DNA of 64,000 bases, taken from NCBI RefSeq assembly GCF_003952485.1, contig NZ_CP034447.1:6524501-6588500 (forward strand), in the 5' to 3' direction. The notes below the pieces were generated by a model. It saw only the letters and a program-made list of their open reading frames with translations, was not told where the DNA came from and made no database searches. Positions 6,750 to 15,552 of this stretch are shown piece after piece. The first letter of the stretch is position 1. Each line of letters opens with the position of its first letter. A program made the position numbers and the translations under genes. The stretch is from Mesorhizobium sp. M1E.F.Ca.ET.045.02.1.1 (GTDB taxonomy: Bacteria > Pseudomonadota > Alphaproteobacteria > Rhizobiales > Rhizobiaceae).

Positions 6750-8074
6750 GCCAGCGCCTCGGAGAACTCCACCGCCCTACCCTGGCCGGACGTGACGATC
6801 TCACCCTCCCACATCACCCGGGTGCCGCGCACGACGGTGCCAACCGGCCAGCCGGTGACTTGCCTGCCGTCATAGGGCGTCCAGCCGGCCTTGGAGCCGG
6901 CCTGCGCGTTGGTGATGGTCTCGCGGCGCTTGAGGTCGATGACGGTGAAGTCGGCATCGTAGCCGGCGGCGATGCGGCCCTTCCGCGCCATGCCGAAGAT
7001 GCGTTGCGGGCCATGGCTGGAAAGATCGACGAAACGCTGCAAGGTGAGCCGGCCCGCGTTGACGTGGTCGAGCATGATCGGCACCAGCGTCTGCACGCCG
7101 GTCATGCCGGACGGCGAGGCAGGATAGGGTTTCGCCTTCTCGGCCAGCGTGTGCGGCGCATGGTCGGAGCCCAGCACGTCGACAATGCCTTGCGAGATGC
7201 CGTGCCAGACGCCGTCGCGATGGCGCGCCGCCCGCACCGGCGGGTTCATCTGGATCAGCGTGCCCAGTCGCGCATAGTCGTCCGCCGTCAGCGTCAAGTG
7301 ATGGGGCGTCACCTCGCAGGTCGCGACATCCTTGTGCTGTTCGAGGAAGATGATTTCTTCCGCTGTTGAGATGTGCAGCACATGGATGCGGGCGCGAGCC
7401 TGCCTTGCGATGCCCACTAGGCGCTCGGTGCAGCGCAGCGCGGCGATCTCGTCGCGCCAGACCGGGTGGGACGAAGCATCGTCCTCGACACGCAGCCCAA
7501 GCCGTTCGCGCAGGCGGAACTCGTCCTCGGAATGGAAAGCGGCGCGACGGCGCGTGTTCCTCAGGATCGAGGCGACGCCTTCGTCATCCTCGACCAGCAG
7601 ATCGCCGGTGGACGAGCCCATGAAGACCTTGATGCCGGCCGCTCCCGGCAACCGTTCGAGCTCGCCGACATCGCCGGCATTGTCGCGCGTGCCGCCGACC
7701 CAGAAGGCAAAGTCGCAATGCATGCGACCGGTGGCGCGCCGCACCTTGTCGGCAAGCGTCGCCTCGCTGGTGGTCAACGGATTGGTGTTGGGCATTTCGA
7801 AGACGGCGGTGACGCCGCCCAGCACCGCCGCGCGCGAACCCGTCTCCAGATCCTCCTTGTGCTCCAGCCCCGGCTCGCGGAAATGCACCTGGCTGTCGAC
7901 GACGCCCGGCAGGATATGCAGGCCGCGGCAGTCGATCGTCTCACCGGCCGATGCCTGGCCAAGATCGCCTATGGCAGCGATGCGCCCTGCCCTTACGCCG
8001 ATATCGCGCCGGCCCTCGCCGTCATGGTTGACCACCGTGCCGCCTGTCAGGATGAGGTCGAAGGTGATTGCCAT
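6743..8074 (-). CDS. pyrC: Dihydroorotase
   Basis: A 443-residue amidohydrolase of the class I dihydroorotase/allantoinase group, which closes carbamoyl-aspartate to dihydroorotate in pyrimidine synthesis. Metal ligands are visible: SQVHFREPG (the D/S-x-H-x-H-type site, here with VHFRE) near residue 61, His in VLHISTAEE, His in CEVTPHHLTLT, and Asp in GSDHAPHT. The ATG at 8074 opens the family N-terminus (DLILTGGTVVN); the frame is open 21 codons further. Allantoinase or dihydropyrimidinase activity is possible, but the FREPG signature favours dihydroorotase. Its stop codon lies in the 21-bp repeat of the mobile patch. Confidence 0.85.
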   Translation of the reverse strand: MAITFDLILTGGTVVNHDGEGRRDIGVRAGRIAAIGDLGQASAGETIDCRGLHILPGVVDSQVHFREPGLEHKEDLETGSRAAVLGGVTAVFEMPNTNPLTTSEATLADKVRRATGRMHCDFAFWVGGTRDNAGDVGELERLPGAAGIKVFMGSSTGDLLVEDDEGVASILRNTRRRAAFHSEDEFRLRERLGLRVEDDASSHPVWRDEIAALRCTERLVGIARQARARIHVLHISTAEEIIFLEQHKDVATCEVTPHHLTLTADDYARLGTLIQMNPPVRAARHRDGVWHGISQGIVDVLGSDHAPHTLAEKAKPYPASPSGMTGVQTLVPIMLDHVNAGRLTLQRFVDLSSHGPQRIFGMARKGRIAAGYDADFTVIDLKRRETITNAQAGSKAGWTPYDGRQVTGWPVGTVVRGTRVMWEGEIVTSGQGRAVEFSEALAA

Positions 8075-8157
8075 GGCTGGTCCAATCTCTTGCGGGGGGA
8101 GTGTGGCCGGCTTACGTAATGACCATCGTTTTTGCAAGATCAGGCCAACTTCCGCCC

Positions 8158-9033
8158 ATGCCCTTTGCCCTGCTGAAAGACCGCGCGCTCATTTCCGTGT
8201 CTGGCCCCGACGCCGAGCATTTCCTGCAGAACATCCTGACCACCGATCTCGATACACTGGCCGCCGGCGAGGCCAAGCCTGGCGCGCTGCTGACGCCGCA
8301 AGGCAAGATCCTGTTCGATTTCCTCATCTCGCGCGCCGGCGACATCGGCTTCCGCCTGGAGTGCCGGGCCGACATAGCCGATGATTTCCTGCGCCGGCTG
8401 ATGCTTTACAGGCTAAGGGCAAAGGCCGAGATTGCCAAGCAGAATCAGGTGTTTGTCACGGTTGCGTGGGACGGCGATTCAAACGCCTCACTTTCTGATT
8501 CAGCCGGGGCTGATTCAACAACGCTTGCCGATTCCCGTTTCCGCAATGTCGCGGTCGGGCGTGTCTATGGCAGCGCGGCCGAGGATGGCGACCCCGGCGC
8601 CTGGCAGGCGCTGCGCATCGCCAACGGCATCGCGGAAAGCGGTTCCGACTACCAGCTCGGCGACGCCTTCCCGCATGATGTCTTGCTTGATGAGACCGGT
8701 GGCGTCGGCTTCAGGAAGGGCTGCTATGTCGGCCAGGAAGTGGTCTCGCGCATGCAGCATCGCGGTACAGCGAGACGCCGCGTGCTGATCGCGTCCGCCG
8801 ACGGTTCCCTGCCCGCTTCCGGCACCGAGCTCACCGTTGCCGGCCGGCCGGTCGGCGCGCTCGGCTCGGTCAGTGGCAAAACCGGTCTTGCCATCGCCCG
8901 CATCGACCGCGTCAAGGCGGCGCTCGATGCCGGCGAGAAGATCATGGCCGGCGACGTCGCAGTGACGCTTGCCATTCCTGCCTGGGCCAAGTTCACCTTT
9001 CCGCAGGACGCGGTCAGCGCGGAGGAGGCCTGA
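8158..9033 (+). CDS. ygfZ: YgfZ/GcvT-like tetrahydrofolate-binding Fe-S maintenance protein
   Basis: A 291-residue protein of the COG0354 family, which uses a folate to support assembly or repair of certain Fe-S enzymes. The diagnostic motif KGCYVGQEV is at about residue 187, including the conserved Cys. The N-terminus shows the GcvT-like fold (ALISVSGPDAEHFLQNILTTD). The start at ATG 8158 precedes the first strand directly. An unusual Asp/Ser/Ala-rich insert around residues 105-125 contains four GATTC sequences at DNA level. The stop shares one base with the ATG of the HD hydrolase gene, so translation is likely coupled. Confidence 0.87.
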   Translation: MPFALLKDRALISVSGPDAEHFLQNILTTDLDTLAAGEAKPGALLTPQGKILFDFLISRAGDIGFRLECRADIADDFLRRLMLYRLRAKAEIAKQNQVFVTVAWDGDSNASLSDSAGADSTTLADSRFRNVAVGRVYGSAAEDGDPGAWQALRIANGIAESGSDYQLGDAFPHDVLLDETGGVGFRKGCYVGQEVVSRMQHRGTARRRVLIASADGSLPASGTELTVAGRPVGALGSVSGKTGLAIARIDRVKAALDAGEKIMAGDVAVTLAIPAWAKFTFPQDAVSAEEA

Positions 9034-9671
9034 TGGCGGCCGACCGGGCAGGCGCGCCGCCGCGCGCCTGGCAACGCATGCTGTCGGGCCGGCGGCTCGA
9101 CCTGCTCGACCCCTCGCCGCTCGACATCGAGATCGCCGATATCGCGCATGGGCTCGCCCGCGTCGCCCGCTGGAACGGCCAGACCAGCGGCGAGCATGCC
9201 TTTTCCGTCGCGCAGCACTCGCTGCTGGTCGAGGCGCTCTATGGCGAGTTGGTGCCGGCCGCGTCTGCCGAAGCGCGGCTTGCCGCGCTGCTGCACGACG
9301 CGCCGGAATATGTCATCGGCGACATGATCTCGCCCTTCAAGTCGGTGATGGGCGGCTCCTACAAGGACTGCGAGCTGAGGCTGCAGCGCGCCATCCATCT
9401 GCGCTTCTCGCTGCCGGCGGAGCTCGGCGCCCCCTTGCGCAAGGACATCAAGCGCGCCGACCAGATCGCCGCCTACTACGAGGCGACGCTGCTCGCCGGC
9501 TTCTCGACGGCGGAGGCGACCGAGTATTTCGGCCGGCCACGCGGCTTTTCCGCCGACCGTTTCGACATCACGCCGCGCTCGGTGACCTGGGCGCAGACGG
9601 CATTTCTGAAGCGTTTCACGGCGCTTGAGGCTGAACGCCAGGCTTTTCTTGCGGTGAATTCCGCAACGTAA
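9033..9671 (+). CDS. HD-domain phosphohydrolase (YfbR-like)
   Basis: A 212-residue HD hydrolase. Metal-binding residues: His in GEHAFSVAQHS (about residue 50), the His-Asp pair in ALLHDAPEYVIGD (about 90) and Asp in IKRADQIAAYYE (about 150). This pattern resembles E. coli YfbR, a dNMP 5'-nucleotidase, which suggests a role in nucleotide pools; substrate is not established. It overlaps the ygfZ stop by one base and probably forms a two-gene operon with it. Confidence 0.8.
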   Translation: MAADRAGAPPRAWQRMLSGRRLDLLDPSPLDIEIADIAHGLARVARWNGQTSGEHAFSVAQHSLLVEALYGELVPAASAEARLAALLHDAPEYVIGDMISPFKSVMGGSYKDCELRLQRAIHLRFSLPAELGAPLRKDIKRADQIAAYYEATLLAGFSTAEATEYFGRPRGFSADRFDITPRSVTWAQTAFLKRFTALEAERQAFLAVNSAT

Positions 9672-9736
9672 AAGAACGCTAAATTAACCGGCAGCGATGA
9701 CAGTGACGTGTTCAGTCACGGTCAGCAGGCGCGCTC

Positions 9737-11875
9737 ATGCCCGTCGCTCATGTCAAGACTGGTTCGGCCGCCGGCAGGCGGAAAGCAACCCGTGTTGGTC
9801 CGGCCGGGCGGATAGCCGAGGAACTCCGAGCGCAGAACGAACGCTTTTCGGCCGCCGTCGAGAACATGTCGCACGGGCTGTGCATGTTCGATGCCGATGA
9901 GCGCATGATCATCTGCAACCGGAACTACATCGACCTGTTCCGCCTCGACGCCAAGGTGATGAAGCCCGGCATCCGCTTCTTCGACATCCTACAGCACAGC
10001 GTCGATATCGGCATCGCCTCGCAAAGCGCCGAGGAGCTCTATGCCGTCCGCAAGCCCTATATCGACGGCGCGAAGCCCTCGACCTATGAGGAGACGCTGG
10101 CGGACGGGCGCATCATCGTCATCTCGCACCGGCCGCTGGCTTCCGGCGGCTGGGTGTCGATCTACGAGGACGTGACCGAGCAGCGGCGCGCCGAAGACGA
10201 GTTGAAGGAGCAGCACCGCCGCTTCGACGCCGCTTTAGCCAACATGTCGCAAGGGCTGCTGATGTACGACACCGACGGCAAGATGATCGTGCGCAACCAG
10301 CGTTTTCTGGAGCTCTACAAGGTCGCCGAGGCGGACTTCCCGTTTGGAACGACGCACCGCGACGCGCTCGAACGACTGATGGAGCTCGGCATCTACACCT
10401 CGATCGACGTCGACAGCGAAGTCGCCAAGACCGAAGCCTGCCTGCGGGCGGGGAAGATGCAGTCGACCTACCGCTATCTTTCCGACGGCAGGACGTTTCT
10501 GGTCGTACGCCAGCCGATGAGCGGCGGCTGGGTGGTGACCTTCGACGACGTCACCGAACGACGCCGCGCCGAAGAACGCATGACGCATCTTGCGCATCAC
10601 GACACCCTGACCAACCTGCCCAACCGCTCGATGTTCCGCGAGCGGCTCGACCAGGCGCTGAGCGAGGCCAACGCCGCGCCGCTGGCCATCTTTTCGATCG
10701 ACCTCGACCGCTTCAAGGCCGTCAACGACACGTTCGGACACCCGGCAGGCGACTGGCTGCTGAAATGCGTGGCCGAGCGCTTGCGGCGCTGCCTGCGCGG
10801 CGAGAAAGATGTGGTGGCCCGTTTCGGCGGCGATGAATTCGCCATCATCCAGTTCAACATCAAGGCGGCGGCCGATGCCGAAAAGCTGGCCAAGCGCATC
10901 ATCGAGATCATCGGCAAGCCTTATCGCGACAAGGGCCGCGAGATGCATGTCGGCGTCAGCCTCGGCATCGCGCTCCATCCCGATGACGGGCGGGACGCCG
11001 ACACGCTTTTGACCAATGCCGACATGGCGCTCTACCGGGGCAAGAGCGAGGGTCGCAACATCTACCGCTTCTTCGAGCCCGGCATGGACGCCATGGTGCG
11101 GGAGCGCCTGGCACTCGAAGCCGATCTCGAAGCGGCGCTCCCCAAGCGCGAGTTCGAACTGGATTTTCAGCCGATCCTCGACATCGCATCCGGCGATATC
11201 GTCGGCGCCGAAGCGCTGATGCGCTGGCGCTCGCCGTCGCGAGGGCTGGTGCCGCCGGAAGACTTCATCGCGGCGGCCGAGGAAACCGGGCTGATCGTGC
11301 AGCTCGGCGACTGGGCGCTGCGCAAGGCCTGCAGCGTGGCGGCAAGCTGGCCGCGGGACGTGCGCATGGCCGTCAACGTCTCGGCCGCCCAGATCAGGAG
11401 CGGCGGCTTCGCCCGCGGCGTGATCTCGGCGCTTGCCTTTTCCGGCCTGCCGGCCAGCCGCCTGGAGCTCGAAATCACCGAAACGGTGATGATGGACGAG
11501 AGCGATACGGTGCTGAAGACGCTCGGCCAATTGCGCGGGCTCGGCGTTCGCATCGCGCTCGACGATTTCGGCACCGGCTATTCCTCGCTCGGCTATCTGC
11601 GGCGTTTCCCGGTCGACAAGATCAAGATCGACCGCTCCTTCATCCGCGACCTCGACAAGCGCGACACGGCGGCGATCGTACGCACCGTGATCGGATTAGG
11701 CGCCGAGCTCGGCATCACCGTCACCGCCGAAGGCGTCGAGACCGAAGCGCAGCTCGAGATGCTGCGCAAAGCAGGTTGCGGCGAGGCACAAGGTTTTCTT
11801 ATCGGCGTGCCGGCCAAGGCCCCAGAGACGAGCCGGCTGCTGCGCTCGCAGGAAAAGCTGCGCCAATCCGGCTGA
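9737..11875 (+). CDS. PAS-PAS-GGDEF-EAL cyclic-di-GMP enzyme
   Basis: A 712-residue signalling protein without membrane segments. Two consecutive PAS domains (about 30-150 and 160-280) are near repeats of each other: each begins with xNMSxGLxMxD. The diguanylate cyclase domain has an intact GGDEF at about residue 363 and the phosphodiesterase domain has EAL (GAEALMRW, about 491), DDFGTGYSS (about 609) and EGVET. Both active sites look complete, so the protein may make or degrade c-di-GMP. The inhibitory RxxD site normally nine residues before GGDEF is out of register (RGEKD), so product feedback may be weak. It stands alone. Confidence 0.92.
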   Translation: MPVAHVKTGSAAGRRKATRVGPAGRIAEELRAQNERFSAAVENMSHGLCMFDADERMIICNRNYIDLFRLDAKVMKPGIRFFDILQHSVDIGIASQSAEELYAVRKPYIDGAKPSTYEETLADGRIIVISHRPLASGGWVSIYEDVTEQRRAEDELKEQHRRFDAALANMSQGLLMYDTDGKMIVRNQRFLELYKVAEADFPFGTTHRDALERLMELGIYTSIDVDSEVAKTEACLRAGKMQSTYRYLSDGRTFLVVRQPMSGGWVVTFDDVTERRRAEERMTHLAHHDTLTNLPNRSMFRERLDQALSEANAAPLAIFSIDLDRFKAVNDTFGHPAGDWLLKCVAERLRRCLRGEKDVVARFGGDEFAIIQFNIKAAADAEKLAKRIIEIIGKPYRDKGREMHVGVSLGIALHPDDGRDADTLLTNADMALYRGKSEGRNIYRFFEPGMDAMVRERLALEADLEAALPKREFELDFQPILDIASGDIVGAEALMRWRSPSRGLVPPEDFIAAAEETGLIVQLGDWALRKACSVAASWPRDVRMAVNVSAAQIRSGGFARGVISALAFSGLPASRLELEITETVMMDESDTVLKTLGQLRGLGVRIALDDFGTGYSSLGYLRRFPVDKIKIDRSFIRDLDKRDTAAIVRTVIGLGAELGITVTAEGVETEAQLEMLRKAGCGEAQGFLIGVPAKAPETSRLLRSQEKLRQSG

Positions 11876-11887
11876 CGCCAGGCACCG

Positions 11888-12805
11888 TCAGCGCAGCGTC
11901 TCGATGTATTTCTCGTGGAAGCTCACGTATCCCGGCTCGACCACCTTGAGATGCCGCCCGATCAGCCGATGGAACGCCGGCAACTGGTGGAACGGCACGC
12001 CGGGATAAGCGTGATGCTCGGCATGGTAAGGCATGTTCCAGGCGAGCTTGCGGACAAACCAGTTGGTGATCGTCGTCCTGCTGTTTTCCAGCATGTTGGC
12101 GACGAAGGGGCAGCGGCCATGCTCGGCCAGCAGATAGAGCCTGAGGAAGGGCTGCCCGAGCAGCGCCGGCACGATCCAGACGTAAAGCAGCACGGTCGCC
12201 TTGAACCAGAGGGCAAGCGCCAGTAAGACGACGTAGAAAGCGATCATCGCGCGCGCCTCGGCCTGCACTTTCGGCAAGCCCTTCGGCGGCACGTAGCTGT
12301 CCCGGCAGCGACCGCCGGCATTGGTGCAGAGCGTCTTGAAATGCCCCCACCATACCGGCAGGCCCGAGACATGGACGATGTATTGCCGCAAGGTCTCGGG
12401 CTTCGGGAAGGCCAGTTCCGGATCGTTCTCCGGATCCTGGGTGAAGCGGTGATGGGCGAAATGAAAATAGCGGAACCAGTCGGCGGGCAGCGCGATCGCC
12501 AGGCTGCAGAGCCGAGCGACGGCATCGTTCAGCCACTGCGTCTCGAACGCCGTCCTGTGCAGCGTTTCGTGCAGCAGCGTGAACAGGAACACGATCAAGA
12601 TGCCCTGCGGCAGCATCAGCAGCGGCCAGAACGGAACCTTGACCGCGATCAGCGCGCCGAGACCGACGATGGCACCGAGATGGATCGCGAACTGGAGGAG
12701 GCCCGGCCAGTCTGACTTGCCGGTCAGCCGGCTGCGCTCCGCACTGCTCAGCGAGGCGATGACGTCGCGGTGGTCGACGGGTTCGTTGCGGCCGATTGCG
12801 TGCAT
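11888..12805 (-). CDS. Membrane fatty acid desaturase
   Basis: A 305-residue di-iron desaturase. The three histidine boxes are HETLH (79-83), HFAHH (115-119) and HAEHH (261-265), with hydrophobic segments at about 38-75, 185-225 between them. The spacing fits the FA_desaturase family that acts on acyl lipids or related long-chain substrates in the membrane; the actual substrate is unknown. It is divergent from a LysR regulator 84 bases away with an operator-like dyad between the starts, which suggests direct control by that regulator. Confidence 0.87.
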   Translation of the reverse strand: MHAIGRNEPVDHRDVIASLSSAERSRLTGKSDWPGLLQFAIHLGAIVGLGALIAVKVPFWPLLMLPQGILIVFLFTLLHETLHRTAFETQWLNDAVARLCSLAIALPADWFRYFHFAHHRFTQDPENDPELAFPKPETLRQYIVHVSGLPVWWGHFKTLCTNAGGRCRDSYVPPKGLPKVQAEARAMIAFYVVLLALALWFKATVLLYVWIVPALLGQPFLRLYLLAEHGRCPFVANMLENSRTTITNWFVRKLAWNMPYHAEHHAYPGVPFHQLPAFHRLIGRHLKVVEPGYVSFHEKYIETLR

Positions 12806-12859
12806 GAAACCAGCCTACTCAGCAAGAAACCTTTCGAAAAACGAGGATTTCTGTAAAAT

Positions 12860-12878
12860 AGATAAGATTACCTTATCT
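12860..12878. promoter_or_regulatory. LysR-type operator between desaturase and regulator genes
   Basis: Perfect dyad AGATAAG-N5-CTTATCT. It contains the T-N11-A pattern typical of LysR-family binding sites (ATAAGATTACCTTAT) and lies 11 bases before the regulator start and 54 bases before the desaturase start. Binding is inferred. Confidence 0.7.
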
Positions 12879-12889
12879 TTCGGATTGCC

Positions 12890-13798
12890 ATGGTCGCACT
12901 TCCATCGCTGAGGGGACTTCAGGCGTTCGAGGCGGCTGCGCGCACCGGCAGCTTCGTCGCGGCGGCGGAAGAGCTGTCGATTTCGGCGGCCGCCGTCAGC
13001 CAGCTCATCCGCACCGTCGAGGAGCAGATGGGCCGCAAGCTGTTCCACCGCGTCAACCGGCGCGTCGTGCTCACCGAAGCCGGCGTCGAGATGCTGCCCA
13101 GGCTCACCATGGCCTTCCAGGAGATCGGCAGCGTCGCGCGCGGCGGCGATGCTTTCCGGCCAAGGCTCGTCATCTCGGTGCCGCCTTCGATGGCGATGGG
13201 CTGGCTTTCCGAGCGCCTCGCCGGCTTCGTCGCCAGCCACGGCGCCGCCGACATCTCGCTCAGAGGCGACGACGACCCGGTGCCGTTCGACCATGAGCTG
13301 ATCGACATCCGGCTTTCCTACGGCCCGCATTATCGCGAGCACCCGACCGAGGAGATCGTCCGGGACGCGGTCTATCCCGTCTGCGCACCGGGCCTTGCCG
13401 GCGCAATCAAGTCCGAAAACCTCGCCGGTCTGCCGTTGATCCACACCGACTGGGGACCGACCGGCGCCTCCTTTCCGTCCTGGCGCAACTGGTTCGAGGC
13501 GGCCGGCATCGAGCCAGGGCGGGCGGCACGGCGCGGCCTCTCCGCAAACTCGTCTCGGGCGGCACTCGACCTCGCCATGTCAGGGCTGGGCGTGGCGCTA
13601 GCGCAAGGCATTTATTGCGCCCGGGCGCTCGAAGACGGCAGGCTGGTGCGCCCTGCGGCCGGCGCGCTGGAACTGCGCCAGCCCTATTGCCTGACGATCC
13701 CGGAGCGCAGCGCGAGACGCGATGTCGTGGCTGCATTCCGCGAATGGCTGATCGAGGAATGTCGGCGCGCGGTCAGGTCTCCGGCGCTGATCGCCTAG
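12890..13798 (+). CDS. LysR-family transcriptional regulator
   Basis: A 302-residue regulator with an N-terminal winged helix-turn-helix (LQAFEAAARTGSFVAAAEEL, then ISAAAVSQLIRTVEEQMG), followed by a substrate-binding domain of the GcvA type (WGPTGASFPSWRNWF; LAMSGLGVALAQ). The ATG at 12890 fits the family N-terminus. Its position, divergent from the desaturase with a shared palindrome, points to control of that gene and of itself. The inducer is unknown. Confidence 0.88.
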   Translation: MVALPSLRGLQAFEAAARTGSFVAAAEELSISAAAVSQLIRTVEEQMGRKLFHRVNRRVVLTEAGVEMLPRLTMAFQEIGSVARGGDAFRPRLVISVPPSMAMGWLSERLAGFVASHGAADISLRGDDDPVPFDHELIDIRLSYGPHYREHPTEEIVRDAVYPVCAPGLAGAIKSENLAGLPLIHTDWGPTGASFPSWRNWFEAAGIEPGRAARRGLSANSSRAALDLAMSGLGVALAQGIYCARALEDGRLVRPAAGALELRQPYCLTIPERSARRDVVAAFREWLIEECRRAVRSPALIA

Positions 13799-13801
13799 CA
13801 G

Positions 13802-14074
13802 TTAGAGATGTCCAGCCAATGCGGCCACCATATCCTTGCTGGTCGCAACGGGAACGATCTCGAACTCGACCAGATCGGCCCATTCGATGACCCAGCGCTG
13901 CAGCAGCGTGACGTCATCGGCCTCGACCAGCAGGAAGCAGCGGCTCATGTCGCCTGCGATCCAACTGTGGTGCACGACGAGCTCGTCTGGCTTCAGCCGG
14001 CCCTTGTCGCGGAAGCGGCGGTAGATTTCCTTGCGGTCGCAGCCGCTGAAATCCTCGATTACGAAAAACAGCAT
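13802..14074 (-). CDS. DUF3303-like small protein
   Basis: A 90-residue protein matching the DUF3303 pattern of small alpha/beta-barrel-like (dimeric ferredoxin-like) proteins: MLFFVIEDFSGCD, HHSWIAGDMSRCFLLVEADD and LLQRWVIEWADLVEFEIVPV. No enzymatic residues are known for the family. It lies 19 bases after the ATP-grasp ligase gene on the same strand and is probably the third gene of that operon, so it could be a carrier, regulator or substrate protein of the ligase; this is inference. Confidence 0.65.
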   Translation of the reverse strand: MLFFVIEDFSGCDRKEIYRRFRDKGRLKPDELVVHHSWIAGDMSRCFLLVEADDVTLLQRWVIEWADLVEFEIVPVATSKDMVAALAGHL

Positions 14075-14093
14075 CTTTGCCCCATTCGAGCAG

Positions 14094-15548
14094 CTATCGT
14101 TCCAGGCGCTCCAGGAACCACTGCGTCAGCCGCACCCAGACCTCGTCCTTCTCGCCGGAATCCTCCCAGCCATGGTCGAGATTGGGATTGTCGTTGACCT
14201 CGATGACGAAGACGCCGTCCTTGGTCTCCTTGAGGTCGACGCCGTAGAGCCCGTCGCCGATGCACTTTGCCGCCTTGACCGCCGTCTCGACGACATGCGG
14301 CGGCGTCTGCTTCAGCGTGAAGGTCTTGATGCCGCCCTGGTCGGGCTTGCCGTTGGCCTTGTGGTTGACGATCTGCCAGTGCTTCTTGGCCATCAGATAG
14401 TGGACGGCAAAGAGCGGCTGGCCGCCGAGCACGCCGACGCGCCAGTCATATTCGGTCGGGATGAATTTCTGCGCGATGAGGAGGTCGGAATCCTCCAGCC
14501 ACTCGGTCGCGAGCTTCGTCAGTTCGGCGAGGTTCTCGCATTTCTTGACGCCGCGCGAGAAGGACGAGTCCGGGATCTTCAACACCAGCGGAAAGCCCAG
14601 CGTCTGCGCCGCAAGCTCAAGGTCCGAGGTGCCGGCGATCATCACCGTCGGCGGCACCGGCACCTTGTTGTAGGTCATCAGCTCGTTGAGATAGACCTTG
14701 TTGGTGCAGCGGATCATCGACAATGGGTCGTCGATCACCGGCATGCCTTCCTGCTGGGCGCGGCGCGCGAAGCGGTAGGTATGATTGGAGATGGACGTCG
14801 TCTCGCGGATGAACAGCGCGTCGTAGTTGGCGAGCTTGGCGAGATCCTTCCTGGTGATCGGCTCGACCTCGACGCCCATCTTTTCGGCGATCCGCGCCCA
14901 GTAGCGCAGCGAGGAAATTTCCGACGGCGGCAGTTCCTCATGCGGATCGACCAGCGTAGCGAAAGTATAGCGCGCCGGCGTTCGGCCCTTGGTGTCGCGC
15001 CATTCGCGGTTGGTATAGGTGTCCAGGCACTGCAGGAAAAAGGCGTCCTCTTCGTCGGTCATGCGGGCGAGCGGCAGGAAGCCGATCTTTCGGATCGAGG
15101 CCCATTCGGCGCTATCCTTGATGTGGACCTCGAGCGCCGGCGCGCGGAACCAGTCGAACAGAAGCTTGGTGAAGCGGTCCCACACTTTCGACGGGCCGAT
15201 GCCGAAGAAGACGGCGACCTTCGACGGGAAGGTTCCGCCGAGATCCTTGCGGCATTTGTTGAGCGCGAGCTCGAGCTCGGGCAGCGCGTGCTCGTAGAGC
15301 TTGCGCTCCGACAGGTCGATCATCGTCTCGACGGTAGGGATCACCTTGTGGCCGCGCGAGCCGGCGAGCAGTGAGGCGTAGTAGCCGCGGCTCTGGTAGC
15401 CGTAGTTGTTCGACAGGTTGATGACCTTCGGCCGCTGGCCGCGAAACAGCGCCGGATGCGCGAGGTAGTCGCGGTTGGTGATGATCTTGTGCGGCGTCGC
15501 CACCTGGTCGAGGTCGTTCTGCCTGCCTGTGAGGATGACCCAGGTCAT
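14094..15548 (-). CDS. RimK-like ATP-grasp ligase with RLAN N-terminal domain
   Basis: A 484-residue protein. The first 190 or so residues (MTWVILTGRQNDLD, NLSNNYGYQSRGYYASLLA, VFFGIG) match the domain found ahead of RimK-type ATP-grasp modules. The C-terminal part (about 275-484) is an ATP-grasp fold: IDDPLSMIRCTNKVYLNELM, PLVLKIPDSSFSRGV (P-loop-like), and the metal site FVIEVNDNPNLDHG. RimK enzymes add glutamate or other amino acids to protein or peptide C-termini. The gene starts four bases after the GNAT/peptidase fusion gene ends, so the two are almost certainly co-translated. Confidence 0.85.
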   Translation of the reverse strand: MTWVILTGRQNDLDQVATPHKIITNRDYLAHPALFRGQRPKVINLSNNYGYQSRGYYASLLAGSRGHKVIPTVETMIDLSERKLYEHALPELELALNKCRKDLGGTFPSKVAVFFGIGPSKVWDRFTKLLFDWFRAPALEVHIKDSAEWASIRKIGFLPLARMTDEEDAFFLQCLDTYTNREWRDTKGRTPARYTFATLVDPHEELPPSEISSLRYWARIAEKMGVEVEPITRKDLAKLANYDALFIRETTSISNHTYRFARRAQQEGMPVIDDPLSMIRCTNKVYLNELMTYNKVPVPPTVMIAGTSDLELAAQTLGFPLVLKIPDSSFSRGVKKCENLAELTKLATEWLEDSDLLIAQKFIPTEYDWRVGVLGGQPLFAVHYLMAKKHWQIVNHKANGKPDQGGIKTFTLKQTPPHVVETAVKAAKCIGDGLYGVDLKETKDGVFVIEVNDNPNLDHGWEDSGEKDEVWVRLTQWFLERLER

Positions 15549-15552
15549 TGTT

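Noticed and set aside
6743..8074. Allantoinase or hydantoinase instead of dihydroorotase
   Set aside because: The FREPG metal-site signature and overall pattern favour dihydroorotase, and no purine-breakdown genes are nearby. Not fully excluded.
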